Shown here piece after piece: positions 33,937 through 44,781 of a stretch of DNA of 64,000 nt (position 1 is the stretch's first letter; each line of letters starts with the position of its first letter). Source of the DNA: Acidobacteriota bacterium (GTDB taxonomy: Bacteria > Acidobacteriota > Blastocatellia > Pyrinomonadales > Pyrinomonadaceae). Position numbers and translations under genes: made by a program. The DNA lies in contig JAOAPY010000010.1 of the NCBI GenBank assembly GCA_025463135.1, positions 62,001 through 126,000 on the forward strand, read 5' to 3'. Below the pieces are notes generated by a model. That model ran no database searches and was not told where the DNA came from. It saw only the letters and a list, made by a program, of their open reading frames with translations.

Positions 33937-34617
33937 ATGAACCGTAAAGCATTCAGGTTCGTGGCGGCGCCGGCGATCATCCTGCTGTGTTGCCTCGCCG
34001 CGTCGCAGGCCCAGGAAGCCGCCGCAACACCCAAGCCAGAGGCGCCCAAACAAGAGGTCTCCGCGACAAAACGCACCTTGATTAAACAGATCCTTGACCT
34101 GACCAATGCGGCGCGCATCTCCGAGGGAATGTTCGACGCTCAGTTCGATGAGATGAAGAAGGAATTGCCCGCCATGCAATTGCGAGTGATTTCTTCGCTG
34201 GATGAATTCAAGAGGCTTTCGCCAACCCAGCAGGAAGAGGTAAGGACGAGAGTCAAGGAAAGCTCGGATCGTATTAGCAAGCGGCTCAAAGAAGTCTTTC
34301 TGCAGCGCATTGACTTGAAGCAACTGGTCGAGGAAATTTCCTACTCGATTTACGACAAGCATTTTAGTGAAGGTGAGTTGACTGATCTGGTAACGTTCTA
34401 TAAATCCACTACCGGGCAAAAAGTGATTGCGGAGATGCCTTCATTGTTCGCGGAGTCCATCGAGAAGTCTTCAGAAATCGTAATACCAAAGGTCAAGGAA
34501 GTCGTCGCCGACATGCAGAAGGAACAGACCAGCCAGCTGACCAAAGAGATAGATGCGGTGCTCAAATCCTCGCCCAAGTCTCCCAAAAAGACCACCTCCA
34601 CGCGTCGGCGACACTAA
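33937..34617 (+). CDS. exported DUF2059-domain protein
   Basis: A signal peptide (FRFVAAPAIILLCCLAASQA, cleavage near AQA) is followed by a Pro-rich linker and a helical domain ending with the DUF2059 signature LVTFYKSTTGQKVIAEMP. Function is unknown. The ATG at 33937 has AGGATTGGAG upstream and puts the signal peptide at the N-terminus; a longer frame overlaps ribE. The position inside a riboflavin gene neighbourhood may be accidental. Confidence 0.85.
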   Translation: MNRKAFRFVAAPAIILLCCLAASQAQEAAATPKPEAPKQEVSATKRTLIKQILDLTNAARISEGMFDAQFDEMKKELPAMQLRVISSLDEFKRLSPTQQEEVRTRVKESSDRISKRLKEVFLQRIDLKQLVEEISYSIYDKHFSEGELTDLVTFYKSTTGQKVIAEMPSLFAESIEKSSEIVIPKVKEVVADMQKEQTSQLTKEIDAVLKSSPKSPKKTTSTRRRH

Positions 34618-34832
34618 TACTCTTTAGCCGCTGGTCGCGCGGTCTTCGTCCCTGCGGGACTGCAGCGCGAGTGACCCGAGTTCACAGATCCCTGATTACA
34701 AGGACTTTCGAAATCGCTCCCGGCTCAATGATGTCCCTGACAGCAGAGCGGGACGCGGCGCCACTTTTTGGGGTAACATAGGCGGGAAATTTGAATTTGA
34801 AATCTGCAGAGTCTGGGGCCCGGAAACAGGAA

Positions 34833-36032
34833 ATGTCGTTCGCCAGCATCGAAGAGGCCGTCGCGGAAATACGCGAAGGCCGCATGGTCATTATCATTGA
34901 CGATGAGGATCGCGAGAACGAGGGCGATCTGGTGTGCGCGGCTGAGAAGGTAACGCCGGAGATCATCAACTTCATGGCCCGGCATGCGCGCGGTTTGATC
35001 TGTTTGCCCTTGACCGAAGACCGCTGTGACGAACTTCACCTGACGACCCAGGTCGCTGACAACACTTCTAATCACGGCACCGCCTTTACCGTATCCATTG
35101 ACGCTCGCAAAGGAGTGACCACCGGCATTTCGGCTGCCGATCGGGCGACAACGATTCTGGTGGCGGTGGATCCCCAAACGCGCCCACAGGACCTGGCGCG
35201 GCCCGGCCACATCTTTCCCTTGCGCGCAAAAAAAGGCGGCGTTCTGGTGCGACCGGGTCAAACGGAAGCCAGCGTCGATTTATCTCGCATCGCCGGTCTG
35301 TATCCCGCCGGGGTAATCTGCGAGATCATGAACGAAGATGGCACGATGGCCCGGCTGCGCGAGCTAAAGGAATTTGCGACCCTTCATGGATTGAAAATGG
35401 TGCGCGTGGCCGACCTGGTGCGATATCGCATCAGTAAGGAAATGCTGGTGCGCCGCGTCGTGGAAACCGAGCTGCCTACCGTTTATGGAAAGTTTCGCGC
35501 CGTAGCTTATGAGAACGTCATCAACGGTGATGTCCATCTGGCCATGGTGATGGGCAACGTCGAGACAACTGATCCGGTGCTGGTCAGGGTCCATACCGAA
35601 AACGTCACCTGCGACATGTTTGGATCATTGATCGACGACACCGGGTTTCAGTTACATACGGCCCTGGAAAAGATCGCCGCCGCCGGACAGGGAGTCGTGC
35701 TCTATCTGCGCCAGCGCGAGCACAGTTTGGACCTGGTCCATCAACTGCGCACCTATGCGCTGATGCAGGAGCGCGGCTTGCGTAAACGCGAGGCCAGCGT
35801 GGAAACCGGCTATGGCTTGAATCGCGACTATGGAATTGGCGCGCAGATTCTTCATGATCTGGGATTGCGGCGCATTGTCCTGTTGACTAATCACCCCCCT
35901 AAAGTTGCCGCCCTCGAGGGCTTTGAGCTCGAAGTTACGGGCAACGTTTATTTGGGCCAGCCCGCGCATTTGAGCGAGCAAAAATTGGCGGAAGAGGGTG
36001 TTAATGGATTGAGCACGGAACAACGATCCTGA
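34833..36032 (+). CDS. ribBA: RibBA-like protein: intact DHBP synthase, degenerate GTP cyclohydrolase II domain
   Basis: The N-terminal half is a complete 3,4-dihydroxy-2-butanone-4-phosphate synthase ([31 protein letters not shown]), which makes the four-carbon unit of riboflavin from ribulose 5-phosphate. The C-terminal half aligns with GTP cyclohydrolase II, but the three zinc cysteines are replaced: [19 protein letters not shown] has Asn257, Asp268 and Thr270 at the ligand positions, and the RQEGRGIGL motif is RQREHSLDL. It should not have cyclohydrolase activity, as in RibBX-type proteins known from Proteobacteria. The organism then needs another RibA. ATG 34833 is used; a TTG 14 codons earlier is less likely. 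Confidence 0.9.
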   Translation: MSFASIEEAVAEIREGRMVIIIDDEDRENEGDLVCAAEKVTPEIINFMARHARGLICLPLTEDRCDELHLTTQVADNTSNHGTAFTVSIDARKGVTTGISAADRATTILVAVDPQTRPQDLARPGHIFPLRAKKGGVLVRPGQTEASVDLSRIAGLYPAGVICEIMNEDGTMARLRELKEFATLHGLKMVRVADLVRYRISKEMLVRRVVETELPTVYGKFRAVAYENVINGDVHLAMVMGNVETTDPVLVRVHTENVTCDMFGSLIDDTGFQLHTALEKIAAAGQGVVLYLRQREHSLDLVHQLRTYALMQERGLRKREASVETGYGLNRDYGIGAQILHDLGLRRIVLLTNHPPKVAALEGFELEVTGNVYLGQPAHLSEQKLAEEGVNGLSTEQRS

Positions 36033-36220
36033 CGGTTGGTTGCATCTTTCACTGGCCGGGATTTTGGCTGCGGGCCCTGCTCACGAAGATCCTCTTGATT
36101 TTCGCAAGGCCCGCCTTTAGCATTCGGGTTTCTCCCTCTTTAAATCTAATTATCCGGTAGTCGCTTTTTGGGGCAGGACCCACCGGCTACCCGCAGATAG
36201 TTCCGACAAGTACGCACGTT

Positions 36221-39200
36221 ATGCCTGTGAACGATCACGACGACCGCGCGCCGCAATCACCATCAGAAGGCGATAAGCAGTCGACCAGCGACGCACTGCA
36301 GTCGAAGACTGACCAGCCGTTGCCGCCCAAAGCGGAAGCGATTGCTGAGCGCGACGCGAATCGGCCCGAGCCAGTGACACCTCAGGGCAAACGCCGCCGC
36401 TATTTGACGCGCCGCAATGCTTTTATCACCGCGCTTGGTTTTGGAGTGGCCATCGTCGCCCTGGTGTTGATTGCGGTGGTTCTCTATCGGCTCGGTTTCG
36501 TGGATCGCTATGTGGTGGGCCAAATCAAAAGTGATTTTGCCAAATATGGCATTCGCGCCGAGATCAAGACTTTTCATGCCAACGTCCCGCCCAGTACTGT
36601 TGAAATTGACGGCATCGAGCTTTACGACGCGCTCAGCGGCGAAAAGCTGGGCAAGATTGATCGGATGGTTGCGTCTATTCGGGTTCAGGATCTTTACGCG
36701 TTCAACATGCAACGTCATGTCGATCTTAAGGACCTGAAAATCGAAGGGCTCGAGGTTTGGGTAAATTTTGATAACCAGGGTCGATCAAATTTCCGGAATC
36801 TGCATCTGCAACCGCGCGAGGAGAACAAGCGAATTCTTTTCGCATACTCAACGGCGCACGTCGAAATCAAAAACTCGCTGATTCATTACGGCGATGCGCT
36901 GCATTCGCTCTCAGGCGAAGCCCGCAATCTTAACATAATTATCGATCCCGATAATCCCAGTGCTCCGGTTGAAAGCGCGATGAACCGCATCACGCTGGGC
37001 TTGACCAACTCCACGTTTGTTTATGACGGACGACCAGTCAACAACATCGATGTCGAGCTTAAGGGTCGCGCCAATCAAACAAGAGCAGAGATTCAGGAAC
37101 TGGTGCTGCGATCGCCGGTGGCAGAGGCCCATCTCGAGGGCACGATGGATGATTGGCGCGCGCTGCGGTATCAGATGAAGGTCACTTCGAGCGTGGACCT
37201 GACGCAGCTTTCAGACCTGTTGCAAGCGGGCGCCACCCTGCGCGGCGCCGGTAATTTCATCGGTACCGTTTCCGGTGAGGGTGACAACTACAAAGTCCAG
37301 GGCAATATCAAATCCGACGCCCTGGCTGCCGACAATGTGCGCTTGCAGGGGTTGAATGTAACCGCTTCCGGATCGGGTCACGGAAAAAGCTATGACGTTA
37401 ACGGCAATGCGGTAGTGGCGTTACTGGCGGCTGGAGAATTTCAACTCAACAGCGTGCAGCTGACCGGCAACGTAATGGGGACTGGCTCGGACTTTCGCTG
37501 GGTGGGGGAACTGCGCGCCGCGGCTGAGCGCAGTTATGGCACGACCATTACCGGCTTGATTCTTCACGATGCGCGCGCGGAGATGAATAACGGAGCTATC
37601 ACCGGATCATCCAGCCGCTTTACAGCTAATGGAGTCGTTTCCTCAGGCGCGAAAGTCAATGGCATCTCTGCTTCCGATTTGCGTTTTCGCAAAGCCGGCG
37701 CCGAGACAACCGGTTCAGTCGCCGGCGTCAAGACCGGGGAGATAGTTTCAAAAGACGCGCGGATAAAAGACGTAACCGCAAACTCGGTGGTCTTCGCAGG
37801 ACAGAACGGGGCCACGACAGTCAACATAAAAGAGATCCTGGTGGGGGGCATCAATGCGCAGGGCGCTGAAATTGCCAGCTTCAACATTGCCGGGGTGCGT
37901 TTGTCGGTGCGTGGGGGCCGAGTCGAAGGGTCAACCGCGGACATCACTCCCGGGACTGTCAAGCTGGCCGACGGACAACTGGAAAATCTAAAGCTGGCAA
38001 AGCCGGTGTTCGTAGTTGAGCCGTCGGGACGTTATCGCGCCAGCGCCGACCTGAGTATCGGAGGCGGCGTGTTGGGCCAGATGAAGATGGGCCAGGCAAA
38101 GGCTGCGGTGGTCGCGACCAGCGGCCAGATTCAGCTTAATGATTTCACTGCCGACTTGTTTTCCGGCGGAGTGCGCGGCAACGCCACGATTGGCCTGACG
38201 CCTTCAGCCGCTTCGCGAGTAGTAGCTAGCTTTGAAGGTCTGGACGTGGCAGCGCCGATAACCTTACTGGCCGGCACGGCCATGCCGTTAGCGGGAAAGG
38301 CTGCGGGTAAAGTTGACCTTTCTTTTCCCGGCACCAATTTCAAAAAAGCTTCGGGCAGCATCAATACCCAATTCACAGCCGAGACCGTCACCGCACAAGA
38401 TGACCGGACCCCGATTTCCGGCGAAGTTGCGCTGCACGCCAACAGTGGCTTGTTTCAGATTGAGCGCGTCGATTTGCAAACCGCTGCCAGTCACCTGAAA
38501 GCGAGCGGCCAGTTCTCCTTCGACGGCAACTCTGATCTGCAAATCGACCTTAACTCCACCGATGCCGCTGAACTGCAGCACGTTGTAATTTCCTCGGGCG
38601 CTTTGCCCGATCTTGAAGACCAGATCAATCAATACGGACTGGAGTTGAAAGGGCCATTCGCTTTTAACGGAAACGTCCGCGGGAAACTAAGCTCGCCGGA
38701 CTTTGACGGCAAAGTGTCGTTGGGATCGCTCGTGGTCAGCGGCAACGATTTGGGCTCGTTGAGTGCGTCACTGCTTGCGACCCAGACGGAACTTCGCATT
38801 GCCGATGGCAAACTCACTGAGCCCGACGGCGGGAGCATACAGTTCAGTCTCAATGCGCCGCGCACTGGTGAAAACAATATTTCAGTGGACGCGACGCTGG
38901 ATCGGGCCAACGCCGCCGTCCTGTTGGCAGTATTGCCGCTGAACAAAGATACAAAAGAAAAATTAAAAAACACGCAATCAGATATTTCCGGCCATGTTGC
39001 CGTTACCGGTTTGCCCAAGGCCATGAACGGATCGGCGGAATTGAATTTCGGCGCGGGGCGTCTGGCCGGCGAACCTTTTGACAGTATTGTCGCGCGCGCA
39101 ACTTTCAGCGGCTCCAAAGTAAATCTTGAAAGCGTCGATGGCCATTTCGCCGCGGGCCATATCACTGCCAGCGGCAGTTTTGACGACACAACGAAGCTGG

Positions 39201-41176
39201 TAGATCTACAGGCAAATGCGCAAGCCATTCAACTGAGTCGACTGGCCACGCTGTCCGGCAAACCCGCGCTGCAAAACTTGAGCGGCACCGCCGACGTCAC
39301 TGCCCACATCATCGGCAATTACACCGAAAAAGATTTCTCGTCGTACCAGATTACTTTTGACGCCCAGGGCAAGGACGTCAGTGTCAACAACAGACCGTTG
39401 GGTACTCTGTCGCTGGTGGGACGAACAGAGAACAAGAAACTCAATGTTACGTTCACTACGGGTGTCTTCGGTCAGGCGCAAACTGTCAACGCCCGAGTAG
39501 ATCTGTCGAACGAACAACTGCCGGCCACGATTGATGCCACTTTCAATGGGGCGGATCTGACGAAGGTGCTCGCCCTGGCGTTGCCCAATGCCAACGTAAA
39601 ATTGAGCGGGCGCGCGACCGGGACGATTAAGGCCAGCGGCAATCTGCTGGATGAGGATGGTTACCCTACCCTCGAAGGCTTGCGTGGGACGGCTGAGTTT
39701 TCTGAACTTAGTTTCCGCGTGGAAGACATAGCCCTGTCGGCGGTTGCGCCCTTCGTTGTGCGCCTGACCGCCAGCGAACTGGTCTTTGATCGCGCCCAAC
39801 TTACCGGCACGGGCACCAACATCACTCTGGATGGCGCCCTGGCAGTGGCCGAAGGCGGGAAGGAAACTCTGAGTGTTGATGGTCGCTTGAATCTGCGCGT
39901 GCTCAATGGCCTGTCTCCGGATGTTTTCTTGTCGGGAGCAGCGGACATCGCGGTGCGTGTTTCCGGCTCCTACAACCAACCACGGGTCAACGGCACGGCG
40001 TCATTAAATGGCGCATCGGTCGCGGCCCTGGTGGGTAACGATCGCTGGCAAGTCTCGAACATCAAATCCGTGCTCAGATTCACCGCCGATCAGGCGCAGA
40101 TAGAATCGTTCAACGGCACGTTGGGCGGAGGACGCGTTAGCGCCTCAGGTGGTGCCTTGCTCGACGGCATTACTGTCAATCGTTTCCTGTTGAATGTGCA
40201 TGCGGATAACGTGACCGCGCCCTTTCCCCAGGATTTCAGTTCAACGTTGGATGCGGATGTGGAAATCAAGGGCGACGGGAATGAACAACTTATTAGCGGC
40301 GTCGTTAACTTGATCCGGGCGGAGTACACCAAGGACATAGAGCTGGCCGATCTTGTTAATCGTCGTCAGGAGTCGATCGAAGAAGGCGGTGAGATTTCTC
40401 TGGTAAGAACGGCGCGGTTCGCGGACTTGCGTGTCGAAGGCCGCAATGCGCTGGTGGTGCGCAACAATCTGGCGGATCTCATCGGCTCGGTCTCGCTGCA
40501 AATCAATGGACAAATCAAAGATCCGATCATCTCCGGCAGGATAACCGCGAGTAACGGCACGCTTACCTTCCGTAATGATCGCTATGAGATCAAGCGCGCA
40601 TTCATGGACCTGCCCCCGCGCCGCAGCGCTGATCCACTGCTCAACATCGAAGCCGAGTCGGAAATTCGCGGCTACCGCGTCATCATCGATCTCACCGGGC
40701 CACTATCGCAGCCACAAGCCGCCGTGCGGTCGGAGCCGGCTCTGCCCCAGGCCGACGTCGTGTCGCTGATAACAACGGGAACACTTTCATCCGGTGACAC
40801 CAGCACTTCGGCGCTGGCCTCGTCGGGACTGGGCACGGCCACCAGTCTTTTGACCGACGCTTTAATCAATGCGCCGGCGCAGCGTGCGACCAGTAAACTT
40901 TTTGGCTTGAGCCGTTTCGAAATAAATCCGGTAATCGGCGGAAGCGCGGGAGCTAATCCGGGAGCGCGTTTGACTGTGGGCAAACGAATCAGCAAGGAGC
41001 TGTCAGTTACATATTCGACGAATGTTACCTCCGATCCCAATCAGATTCTGGCGGTTGAATATCGCGTCTCGGATCGCTTGTCGTTTGTCGCACAGTACGA
41101 ACAGGCTTCAACGCAGCAACTCAGCGCACGCAATAACAGCTTCAGTTTTGAAATCAGATTCAGGAAAAGATTTTGA
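36221..41176 (+). CDS. tamB: TamB-like (DUF490) inner-membrane anchored protein
   Basis: The 1651-residue protein has a short cytoplasmic N-terminus, one membrane helix (about 68-89) and a very long beta-rich periplasmic part, ending with the TamB C-terminal domain (VSLITTGTLSSG; ARLTVGKRISKELSVTYST). TamB-type proteins span the periplasm as a lipid-conducting groove and work with an Omp85 protein in envelope assembly. Here the partner is the BamA/TamA-type gene that overlaps by 4 bases (TTGA), strong support for a coupled pair. The last residue is Phe, as in outer-membrane beta proteins. Confidence 0.93.
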   Translation: MPVNDHDDRAPQSPSEGDKQSTSDALQSKTDQPLPPKAEAIAERDANRPEPVTPQGKRRRYLTRRNAFITALGFGVAIVALVLIAVVLYRLGFVDRYVVGQIKSDFAKYGIRAEIKTFHANVPPSTVEIDGIELYDALSGEKLGKIDRMVASIRVQDLYAFNMQRHVDLKDLKIEGLEVWVNFDNQGRSNFRNLHLQPREENKRILFAYSTAHVEIKNSLIHYGDALHSLSGEARNLNIIIDPDNPSAPVESAMNRITLGLTNSTFVYDGRPVNNIDVELKGRANQTRAEIQELVLRSPVAEAHLEGTMDDWRALRYQMKVTSSVDLTQLSDLLQAGATLRGAGNFIGTVSGEGDNYKVQGNIKSDALAADNVRLQGLNVTASGSGHGKSYDVNGNAVVALLAAGEFQLNSVQLTGNVMGTGSDFRWVGELRAAAERSYGTTITGLILHDARAEMNNGAITGSSSRFTANGVVSSGAKVNGISASDLRFRKAGAETTGSVAGVKTGEIVSKDARIKDVTANSVVFAGQNGATTVNIKEILVGGINAQGAEIASFNIAGVRLSVRGGRVEGSTADITPGTVKLADGQLENLKLAKPVFVVEPSGRYRASADLSIGGGVLGQMKMGQAKAAVVATSGQIQLNDFTADLFSGGVRGNATIGLTPSAASRVVASFEGLDVAAPITLLAGTAMPLAGKAAGKVDLSFPGTNFKKASGSINTQFTAETVTAQDDRTPISGEVALHANSGLFQIERVDLQTAASHLKASGQFSFDGNSDLQIDLNSTDAAELQHVVISSGALPDLEDQINQYGLELKGPFAFNGNVRGKLSSPDFDGKVSLGSLVVSGNDLGSLSASLLATQTELRIADGKLTEPDGGSIQFSLNAPRTGENNISVDATLDRANAAVLLAVLPLNKDTKEKLKNTQSDISGHVAVTGLPKAMNGSAELNFGAGRLAGEPFDSIVARATFSGSKVNLESVDGHFAAGHITASGSFDDTTKLVDLQANAQAIQLSRLATLSGKPALQNLSGTADVTAHIIGNYTEKDFSSYQITFDAQGKDVSVNNRPLGTLSLVGRTENKKLNVTFTTGVFGQAQTVNARVDLSNEQLPATIDATFNGADLTKVLALALPNANVKLSGRATGTIKASGNLLDEDGYPTLEGLRGTAEFSELSFRVEDIALSAVAPFVVRLTASELVFDRAQLTGTGTNITLDGALAVAEGGKETLSVDGRLNLRVLNGLSPDVFLSGAADIAVRVSGSYNQPRVNGTASLNGASVAALVGNDRWQVSNIKSVLRFTADQAQIESFNGTLGGGRVSASGGALLDGITVNRFLLNVHADNVTAPFPQDFSSTLDADVEIKGDGNEQLISGVVNLIRAEYTKDIELADLVNRRQESIEEGGEISLVRTARFADLRVEGRNALVVRNNLADLIGSVSLQINGQIKDPIISGRITASNGTLTFRNDRYEIKRAFMDLPPRRSADPLLNIEAESEIRGYRVIIDLTGPLSQPQAAVRSEPALPQADVVSLITTGTLSSGDTSTSALASSGLGTATSLLTDALINAPAQRATSKLFGLSRFEINPVIGGSAGANPGARLTVGKRISKELSVTYSTNVTSDPNQILAVEYRVSDRLSFVAQYEQASTQQLSARNNSFSFEIRFRKRF

Positions 41177-44100
41177 GCGAGGGCGCGATCAGGAACAAGG
41201 TGAAAGTACACCGGCGGCAGGAAATGGAGCTGGCGGACGCAAAGGCTGGATGCCACTTTCCGGGCCGTCGATTTGTGCTCTGTTGTGTTGCTGTTTCCCT
41301 GATGCTCGCCGTTCTGGCAGCGCCGCCCATCAAGGCTGGCCCAGCCACTCTCGCCAATGCCTGTGTGTCTGGAGCCACCAACGCTCCTTCGGCTGAGCCA
41401 GCCGGGCTCCACTCGCTCGCGCTCCCCAGGATTTCTTCGTTTAGTTCGTCGTTTAGAGAGGGTACCTGGGCCCCGGCCGCGGGCCGAAGAGTCCACTTTC
41501 TAAACGGAGAGTCTGTTGGAATTTTGAACTTTGCCGACAATGGCGATTATGACGGACGGACCATCGCCGCTGTTGAAATAGTTTTTGAAGGCTCACCCGC
41601 TGATGAAGCCGTCCAGGCGGAGTTCATGGTTATGTTGAGAGTCGCGCCGAACAGCGAGTATTCGGCGGTGCGCATTCGCGACTCGTTACAGGCGCTGTTT
41701 GATTCGGGCCGCGTGGCGTCGGCGCGTGTGGAAGTCACCGAAGTCAGCGGCAGGAAAGGCCCGTTGCGGGTCCGTTTCATTATTCAGCGCCAGGTAATCG
41801 TCGCCGACATCCGCCTGGAGATTGGACTGGCAACGGGCGCCCCCATCGCCACGGATGAAATACGCGCGCGGCTTAATTTGATCAAGCCAGGCGCGCGTGC
41901 CTCGAAACAGTCTGTGTTGCGCAACGTGGATGAGATCCAGGGGTATCTTAGAGATCGAGGTTACTTTAACGCGATGGTGGACTCGTCGCAGGAGGTTGAT
42001 GCCGGCGGCACGCGCGCCACAGTCTTTTATCGCATTACGCCGGGTGAAGCCGCGCGCGTGGCTGCGTTCAATCTGGACATCAAGGGTTTTGATCCCGCTA
42101 CGGTCCGTCCAACTCTCACCCTCCAGCCCGGCGCGTGGTTCACTCGCCAGGCGTTGGGGGAAGACGTCACTCGCCTTCGCCAGGCGATTATCGCTCGCGG
42201 TTACCTTGCTCCGCAGATTGCCGACCCACGCGTGGAACGCGAAATCGAAAAGAACCAGATGACCATAACTCTGACCGGTGCAGTGGGCCCAAAGGTCAAC
42301 GTCGCGGTCGAGAATTATAAGATCAGCGACAAGCTTTCGCGCGATCTGCTGCCGGTCAAGCGCGAGGGCAACATCGATCAGTCGGCCATCGTCGAAGGCG
42401 CGCGACGCTTGCGCAACAAGCTGCAAGAGGATGGATACTTTTTTGCTGAGGTGACACCTGTCTGCAAAGTTACTCCGCCGCTACCTGACTTACTCGCCAA
42501 CGGCACGCGCGAAACTTGTGAGACCCTCAATCCCGACGCGTTGGGAGATCACACCGTCGATATTACCTATCAGGTAGAGCAGGGCCGTCGCTTTACGCTG
42601 AAGGACATCCGCATCACCGGCACGAACAAAGTTACCTACGACGATGTTGCCGCGGAACTGAAATCACAGAAGGCGAATGCCCTTGGGTTCATTCCGTATC
42701 TGGGATACGGCCGGGGTTACACCAGCCTCGCGCTGCTGGAACAGGACAAGCGCACCGTGGCCGCGCACATGCGCGAGTTTGGCTATCGTCGCTCTGTGGT
42801 CCAGGTGATCCAGGGTGTGGCCATCAACGGTGAAGATCTAATCATCACTTTCAAAGTCACTGAGGGCCCACTGACGCGCGTCGCCGGTGTGGAAATACGA
42901 GGCAACAAGATCTACACCGAAGAGCGTCTGCGACGAGAGCTGAGAACGATTGTGGGCGCTCCTATTTCGCGCGCCATAGCCAGGGTCGACGTCGACAGCC
43001 TGCACAACCTGTACGCGCACGACGGCTACATTGACGCCGAGATCGCTCCTTCCCTCGTTGAACTGCCAAAGAAAGGCGAAGACGAGCAGGTCAGGATTAT
43101 CTACACCATCAGAAACGAAGGCGACAAAGTTTTCATCAACCGCATTATCGTCAATGGTGTAACGGGCGACGCGGGAACGCAGCAAACAAAACGGAACGCA
43201 ATCGCCCGCGCCAGCGCCCTGGCGCCGGGCGAACTGCTGCGCTCCGATCGTCTTAACGAAGCTGAGCGCACTCTTTATACGACTGATGCTTACAGCCAGG
43301 TCACCATCCACACCGAGCCGGCCGGCGAAACCAGCGCGGGCTATAAGAAGAGGGATGTGATCATCGATGTCGAAGAGAAGAAACCGCGAGTGGTCGACTA
43401 CGGTGGCGGTTATTCCACCGATACCGGACCGTTGGGACTGTTCGAACTCAGCAACGTGAACCTGATGAATAAACTGCGGCAGGGCGCCGTTCGCCTGCGA
43501 GTCAGCAGTCGCCAGCAATCGCTGAGGCTGGAATATTTTGATCCGCGCTTTGCGCGCTATGGCACTAACCAGTTCGCGCCGTTATCGCTTTCCCTGCAAT
43601 ACCGCCGCGATTCAACCATCACGCGTTTCTTCCGTTCGGCGATCGATCGCGGCACGATGGGCATAGTGCAGCGATTGGACAAGAAGGGAAATCCCATTGA
43701 CCAGTTTGGGATTAAGACCGGACAACCAACCATCAACCGGTTTACGTTCAGTATCGAGACGCAGCGCGGTCTGAATCAGAAGACGCGGTCGATTGTTTTT
43801 GCGCGCTACATGTACGAAGACGTGCGCCTGTTGAATCTGCAGAGCCTGGTGATCAAGGACATTCTCTTGCCCGACCGTGTGGTCCGACTTTCCCGTTTTG
43901 GGCTGTCTTTTGCCCGCGACACACGTGAAAGGTGCGAGGCTGGTATTCCCGGATCGGCTGAAGAAGCGTCGTCCCACGGTGGCGAAGTCTGTCGTTACAA
44001 TCAGCTTGATCCAACCCAGGGAGACTTCTTAACGGCCGATTATTCGATCGCGGTCCGGCAGCTGGGCGGCAATATTTCGTTCAGCAAGTTTCAGAGCTCC

Positions 44101-44781
44101 TACCGTCGCTATTATCGCCTGCGTGGTTTTCGCAAAACCGTGCTGGCCGGAAACATGTCTCTCGGTCTGGCAAATGTGTTCAATCCACGCGATCGCGACG
44201 GCAACGGTAGAATCGACGAGATCGATCGCACGCTGCCGATTAGCGAGCGGTTTTACTCGGGCGGTGCGACTACGTTGCGCGGTTTTAACTATGAAGAAGC
44301 CGGACCGCGGCAGGCCGTCGTAACTGAAGGAAGTTTTCTGACGCAGAACAAGAAGGTCGTCTTTCTTAATCCCTTTACGGTGCCCGTGGGCGGCAACGCC
44401 CTGGCTGTGCTTAATCTCGAGGCGCGTGTGCCGACGACGAAAGAGCTTCAGATAGTTCCATTCTACGACGGCGGCAACGTGTTCCGTCGCGTTGGCGATC
44501 TATTTGGCAGACACGAGAAGCCCGATACGACCAGTACTTTGACATTGATCAATTCCTTGAACCTGCGCACGCATTGGACCCATACCGTGGGCCTCGGCTT
44601 TCGCATTCAGACACCGCTGGGCGGCGCGCTGGCGGTTGACTACGGTTACCTGTTGAACCCGCCTTCGTTCCTGGTTCCGCAGCGCGGGCCAAGCGGAGCA
44701 AGCGGAGACTTTGACGGAACGCCGGCGGTCTTTCGCCTGAATCGTGGTCAGGTGCAGTTCCGATTTACGCAAACGTTTTAG
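41173..44781 (+). CDS. Omp85-family outer membrane assembly protein (BamA/TamA-type)
   Basis: The 1202-residue protein has a signal peptide (FVLCCVAVSLMLAVLAAPPI), several POTRA domains (e.g. RRFTLKDIRITGTNKVTYDD; LTRVAGVEIRGNKIYTEERL) and a C-terminal barrel containing a GGATTLRGFNYEE loop that matches the conserved RGF motif and ending VQFRFTQTF. It inserts or moves proteins or lipids at the outer membrane. The TTG start overlaps the tamB stop (TTGA) and has AGGA seven bases upstream; ATG 41224 is an alternative that puts the signal peptide nearer the N-terminus. Operon order suggests that it is the TamB partner, whatever its exact subfamily. Confidence 0.92.
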   Translation: MSEGAIRNKVKVHRRQEMELADAKAGCHFPGRRFVLCCVAVSLMLAVLAAPPIKAGPATLANACVSGATNAPSAEPAGLHSLALPRISSFSSSFREGTWAPAAGRRVHFLNGESVGILNFADNGDYDGRTIAAVEIVFEGSPADEAVQAEFMVMLRVAPNSEYSAVRIRDSLQALFDSGRVASARVEVTEVSGRKGPLRVRFIIQRQVIVADIRLEIGLATGAPIATDEIRARLNLIKPGARASKQSVLRNVDEIQGYLRDRGYFNAMVDSSQEVDAGGTRATVFYRITPGEAARVAAFNLDIKGFDPATVRPTLTLQPGAWFTRQALGEDVTRLRQAIIARGYLAPQIADPRVEREIEKNQMTITLTGAVGPKVNVAVENYKISDKLSRDLLPVKREGNIDQSAIVEGARRLRNKLQEDGYFFAEVTPVCKVTPPLPDLLANGTRETCETLNPDALGDHTVDITYQVEQGRRFTLKDIRITGTNKVTYDDVAAELKSQKANALGFIPYLGYGRGYTSLALLEQDKRTVAAHMREFGYRRSVVQVIQGVAINGEDLIITFKVTEGPLTRVAGVEIRGNKIYTEERLRRELRTIVGAPISRAIARVDVDSLHNLYAHDGYIDAEIAPSLVELPKKGEDEQVRIIYTIRNEGDKVFINRIIVNGVTGDAGTQQTKRNAIARASALAPGELLRSDRLNEAERTLYTTDAYSQVTIHTEPAGETSAGYKKRDVIIDVEEKKPRVVDYGGGYSTDTGPLGLFELSNVNLMNKLRQGAVRLRVSSRQQSLRLEYFDPRFARYGTNQFAPLSLSLQYRRDSTITRFFRSAIDRGTMGIVQRLDKKGNPIDQFGIKTGQPTINRFTFSIETQRGLNQKTRSIVFARYMYEDVRLLNLQSLVIKDILLPDRVVRLSRFGLSFARDTRERCEAGIPGSAEEASSHGGEVCRYNQLDPTQGDFLTADYSIAVRQLGGNISFSKFQSSYRRYYRLRGFRKTVLAGNMSLGLANVFNPRDRDGNGRIDEIDRTLPISERFYSGGATTLRGFNYEEAGPRQAVVTEGSFLTQNKKVVFLNPFTVPVGGNALAVLNLEARVPTTKELQIVPFYDGGNVFRRVGDLFGRHEKPDTTSTLTLINSLNLRTHWTHTVGLGFRIQTPLGGALAVDYGYLLNPPSFLVPQRGPSGASGDFDGTPAVFRLNRGQVQFRFTQTF

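Noticed and set aside
33129-34832. FMN riboswitch upstream of the riboflavin genes
   Set aside because: Neither the gap before ribE nor that before ribBA contains the conserved RFN-element blocks; the first is only CAAAGACC words.
36070-36114. Terminator hairpin after ribBA (GCGGGCC/GGCCCGC)
   Set aside because: The stem is 7 bp with a loop of about 31 bases and no clear T-run, so it is not listed as a terminator.
38629-39979. Long minus-strand frames inside tamB
   Set aside because: Antisense shadows of a long, high-GC gene; tamB is continuous and matches its family at both ends.
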